From assembly GCA_934256595.1 (NCBI GenBank), contig CAKQOW010000079.1, positions 1-6,341 on the forward strand: 6,341 bases of DNA, written 5' to 3'. Origin of the DNA: an uncultured Clostridia bacterium. GTDB taxonomy: Bacteria > Bacillota > Clostridia > Peptostreptococcales > Anaerovoracaceae. Shown here in pieces: positions 4,871-6,341 of the stretch (its first letter is position 1; every line of letters starts with the position of its first letter). A program made the translations under genes and the position numbers. A model generated the notes under the pieces. The model did not search any database and was not told the origin of the DNA. It was given only the letters and a program-made list of their open reading frames with translations.

Positions 4871-5518
4871 TTGGATACTAAATCAGTAGAAACATTAAAA
4901 AGAACAGGACTCTTTGACAGACTGTCAGCCCGGGAATGCACGCTGCTGTTTAATATGATAGCCATCAGTGAGAAAACCTACAGCAGGAGAGAAATCATTA
5001 TCCACGAGGGCCGCGAGGTGCAGCACCTTTATATAGTCAAAAAAGGCAAGGTCATAGGAGAAAAATTTCATATAGAGGGAGAAATCAATCTGCTCAATGT
5101 GTTTGAAGAGGGCGAAATTGTGGGACTTGAAGCGGCCAGCTCCACATTCAGAACCAGCCCTCTTACATATACGGCAGACACCGAGGTTACGGTTATAATG
5201 ATTGAAATTGCTTCAATTCTCAGCTGTCCTCTCAAAGAGATAATACTTGAGAACATAATTCATCTGCTGTCCGACATCAGCATCAGGCAGATGTACAAGA
5301 TACAGGTAATATCAAAGCACGGGCTTCGTGACAGAATAATGGCTCATCTGCTTATTATGCAGCGCAAAAGAGATACCGAGGTGTTTGACATCAGAATGAG
5401 TCAGGAGCAGCTTGCCCAGTATCTTTGCGTTAACAGAAGCGCCCTGTCATACGAGCTTAACAAGATGAAAAAAGAGGGCCTTATAGACTTCAAGAAAAGT
5501 AAATTTAAAATTCTTTAA
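4871..5518 (+). CDS. Crp/Fnr-family transcriptional regulator
   Basis: This 215-residue DNA-binding regulator has the standard layout. Residues about 15-120 form the cNMP-binding-like beta-barrel, starting at LFDRLSARECTLLFNMI and including IIIHEGREVQHLYIVKKGKV (42-61) and FEEGEIVGLEAAS (78-90). Residues about 122-150 form the dimer helix. Residues about 150-215 form the winged helix, with MSQEQLAQYLCVNRSALSYELNKMKKEGLI (176-205) as the helix-turn-helix. The cAMP-contacting pattern of E. coli Crp (GELG...RSA) is not matched and there is no N-terminal cysteine cluster like that of E. coli Fnr, so the signal is unknown: perhaps another small molecule, redox, or none. Cysteines occur at 23, 119 and 186. 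It starts with TTG, supported by AAGGA 8 nt upstream. It is monocistronic, flanked by terminators and by two matching palindromes that may be its own operators. It may control the downstream exported phosphoesterase gene. Confidence 0.9.
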   Translation: MDTKSVETLKRTGLFDRLSARECTLLFNMIAISEKTYSRREIIIHEGREVQHLYIVKKGKVIGEKFHIEGEINLLNVFEEGEIVGLEAASSTFRTSPLTYTADTEVTVIMIEIASILSCPLKEIILENIIHLLSDISIRQMYKIQVISKHGLRDRIMAHLLIMQRKRDTEVFDIRMSQEQLAQYLCVNRSALSYELNKMKKEGLIDFKKSKFKIL

Positions 5519-5532
5519 AAATATTTAATAAA

Positions 5533-5548
5533 TGTTGGCGTACCAACA
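5533..5548 (+). promoter_or_regulatory. Candidate Crp/Fnr-type operator downstream of the regulator gene (box 1)
   Basis: TGTTGGCGTACCAACA is a perfect inverted repeat of 6-bp half-sites around 4 bp, with no U-tract after it on the plus strand, so it is unlikely to be a terminator. Its size and spacing resemble Crp/Fnr operators. Its centre (5540.5) is 29.5 bp before TAATAT (5570-5575), which would place it at -41.5 from a start at 5582. It shares TGTTG-N6-CAACA with 4796-4811. Confidence 0.45.
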
Positions 5549-5581
5549 AAACTTTGCGAAGATATAGTGTAATATATAAGC

Positions 5582-5663
5582 ATAGAAGTTTTATCCGATA
5601 AAAAGTAAAATAAAACGTTTGCCTCGTATTACAGATCAGAAATTTTCTGGTCTGTAATTTTTT
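5582..5663 (+). ncRNA. Candidate short RNA or attenuated leader before the phosphoesterase gene
   Basis: A transcript starting at the promoter predicted from box 1 would begin near 5582 and reach the terminator ending at 5663, giving about 82 nt. It contains a small hairpin (TTTTAT 5589-5594 with ATAAAA 5598-5603) whose left arm can alternatively pair with ATAAAAC (5610-5616). There is no start codon with a ribosome binding site inside it. It matches no RNA family I recognise. It could equally be simply the 3' end of the regulator mRNA. Confidence 0.25.
5628..5663 (+). terminator. Intrinsic terminator or attenuator between the regulator and phosphoesterase genes
   Basis: Bases 5628-5641 pair with 5645-5658 (14 bp with one G-U) around a 3-nt loop, followed by T's through 5663. 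It is the only clear terminator after the Crp/Fnr-type gene, 110 bp beyond its stop and 38 bp before the next ATG. No strong promoter lies between it and 5701, so transcription of the next gene may depend on read-through. Confidence 0.85.
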
Positions 5664-5700
5664 GTGCCAATCCAGGCATAATATATACAAAGGAGCAGAG

Positions 5701-6341
5701 ATGAAAAAACGGGGAATTATCTTTATTATTTTACTTATGATATGCGCTGTCATATTTTCGCAGGGAATTTACGGAAGCGAAGAGGCTTCGCAGAGAGTCC
5801 TGTCTTTTACAGATGATCCGTACACATCAGTAACAGTTACGTGGAGAGGTGACGGAACTCCTCAGACCGTAAGATTTATGGAAGATGGAAGCTACAAGGG
5901 GAGTTTCAGCGGCTACAGAGAAGCGGCGGGAGAGTATGTCAGTGTATGGAAAGGCTATTGCAGATACGAGGCGAATATGAAATATCTGATACCCGGCAGA
6001 GAATATATATATCAGATTTATAACGGCAGTGGCGAGGCTGTATCGGATACAAGGAAATTCAAAACGCCCTCGGGAGACGAGAAACAGACAAAATTCATAT
6101 TCATAGGCGATGTGCAGTACGAGTCCAGAGAAAGAGACTATCATATATGGCAGGAGCTTCTGGAGTCGGCCTATGAAAAAAACAGAGACGCCGCATTTAT
6201 TCTTACTGCGGGAGATATGGTCGATTCAAACAACAGCAGAGCCGACTGGGAGGTGCTGCTTGAAAGCGGCGAGAGGGTATTTGCATCGGTTCCGGTTATG
6301 ACTTCAATAGGAAATCATGAAACTGACGGCACAATTCCGTC
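5701..6341 (+). CDS. Exported purple-acid-phosphatase-like metallophosphoesterase (partial, runs off the right edge)
   Basis: The frame opens at the ATG at 5701, with AGGAG (5691-5695) 5 nt upstream, and has no stop before the window ends (213 full codons). Residues 1-25 are a signal peptide: MKKR, a hydrophobic core IIFIILLMICAVIF, then SQGIYG before SEEA, so the protein is exported and has no clear lipobox. Residues about 30-125 look like the N-terminal fibronectin-type domain of purple acid phosphatases (YTSVTVTWRG; YLIPGREYIYQI; RKFKTPSG). From residue 131 the calcineurin-like phosphoesterase domain begins with metal-ligand motifs FIFIGDVQY (Asp137, and Tyr140 at the place of the PAP ligand tyrosine), TAGDMVD (Asp172) and IGNHE (Asn205, His206). 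The C-terminal His motifs are beyond the edge. The likely role is phosphate-ester hydrolysis outside the membrane; the substrate is unknown. It lies downstream of a Crp/Fnr-type gene and a terminator. Confidence 0.88.
   Translation, partial: MKKRGIIFIILLMICAVIFSQGIYGSEEASQRVLSFTDDPYTSVTVTWRGDGTPQTVRFMEDGSYKGSFSGYREAAGEYVSVWKGYCRYEANMKYLIPGREYIYQIYNGSGEAVSDTRKFKTPSGDEKQTKFIFIGDVQYESRERDYHIWQELLESAYEKNRDAAFILTAGDMVDSNNSRADWEVLLESGERVFASVPVMTSIGNHETDGTIP

Noticed and set aside
5519..5700. Riboswitch in the leader of the phosphoesterase gene
   Set aside because: No conserved core of a riboswitch class I know (cyclic-di-GMP, preQ1, SAM, cobalamin) is visible; apart from the terminator the pairing is AT-only and weak.
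5505..5753. 82-residue minus-strand open frame after the Crp/Fnr-type gene
   Set aside because: It runs antisense through a terminator and into the signal peptide region of the phosphoesterase, with no ribosome binding site or recognisable motif.
5827..6301. Minus-strand 105-residue and plus-strand 63-residue open frames at the right end
   Set aside because: Both are other-frame shadows of the phosphoesterase, whose own frame has a signal peptide and ordered metal-binding motifs.

Overview
The window looks like chromosomal DNA of a moderately AT-rich, Gram-positive Clostridia-type bacterium (Firmicutes). The signs are strong AGGAGG-type ribosome binding sites, frequent AGA and ATA codons, a WalJ-RlmH gene pair, a small ECF sigma factor paired with a one-pass membrane protein, and intrinsic terminators with short U-tracts. 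A family- or genus-level assignment is not possible from sequence alone. No tRNA, rRNA, CRISPR array, insertion sequence or recognisable riboswitch was seen.

Layout. (1) 1-380, minus strand: a HicB-type antitoxin, cut by the left edge, with its own promoter. (2) 394-706: a 313-bp AT-rich intergenic region holding divergent promoters and an orphan hairpin. (3) 707-1604: an ECF sigma factor overlapped by a small single-pass membrane protein, probably its anti-sigma factor, ending in a strong terminator. (4) 1668-2825: a PLP-dependent class V aminotransferase / cysteine desulfurase-family enzyme, convergent with (5) 2829-3377, minus strand: an RNase HI with an insertion before its last catalytic Asp. 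(6) 3482-4761: walJ (metallo-beta-lactamase-fold hydrolase) tightly linked to rlmH (23S rRNA methyltransferase), ending in a terminator. (7) 4871-5518: a Crp/Fnr-family regulator with a TTG start. (8) 5701 to the right edge: an exported purple-acid-phosphatase-like metallophosphoesterase, cut by the window end.

How they fit together. Most of the content is ordinary: housekeeping genes (rnhA, walJ, rlmH) among small regulatory units. The most interesting signal is around the Crp/Fnr-type gene. Two 16-bp palindromes with the same half-sites and spacing (TGTTG-N6-CAACA) lie just upstream and just downstream of it. Each has a -10-like hexamer about 29 bp from its centre, the spacing of a class II Crp/Fnr activator site, and neither has a good -35. 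The upstream copy is also the stem of the rlmH terminator. The downstream copy would drive a short transcript ending at a strong terminator about 80 nt later, so either a regulator-dependent small RNA or an attenuated leader of the phosphoesterase gene is possible. A second notable point is a TATAAT built into the left arm of the terminator after the anti-sigma gene, which could let the next gene start its transcript inside the terminator. All regulatory claims are inferences from motif and spacing.
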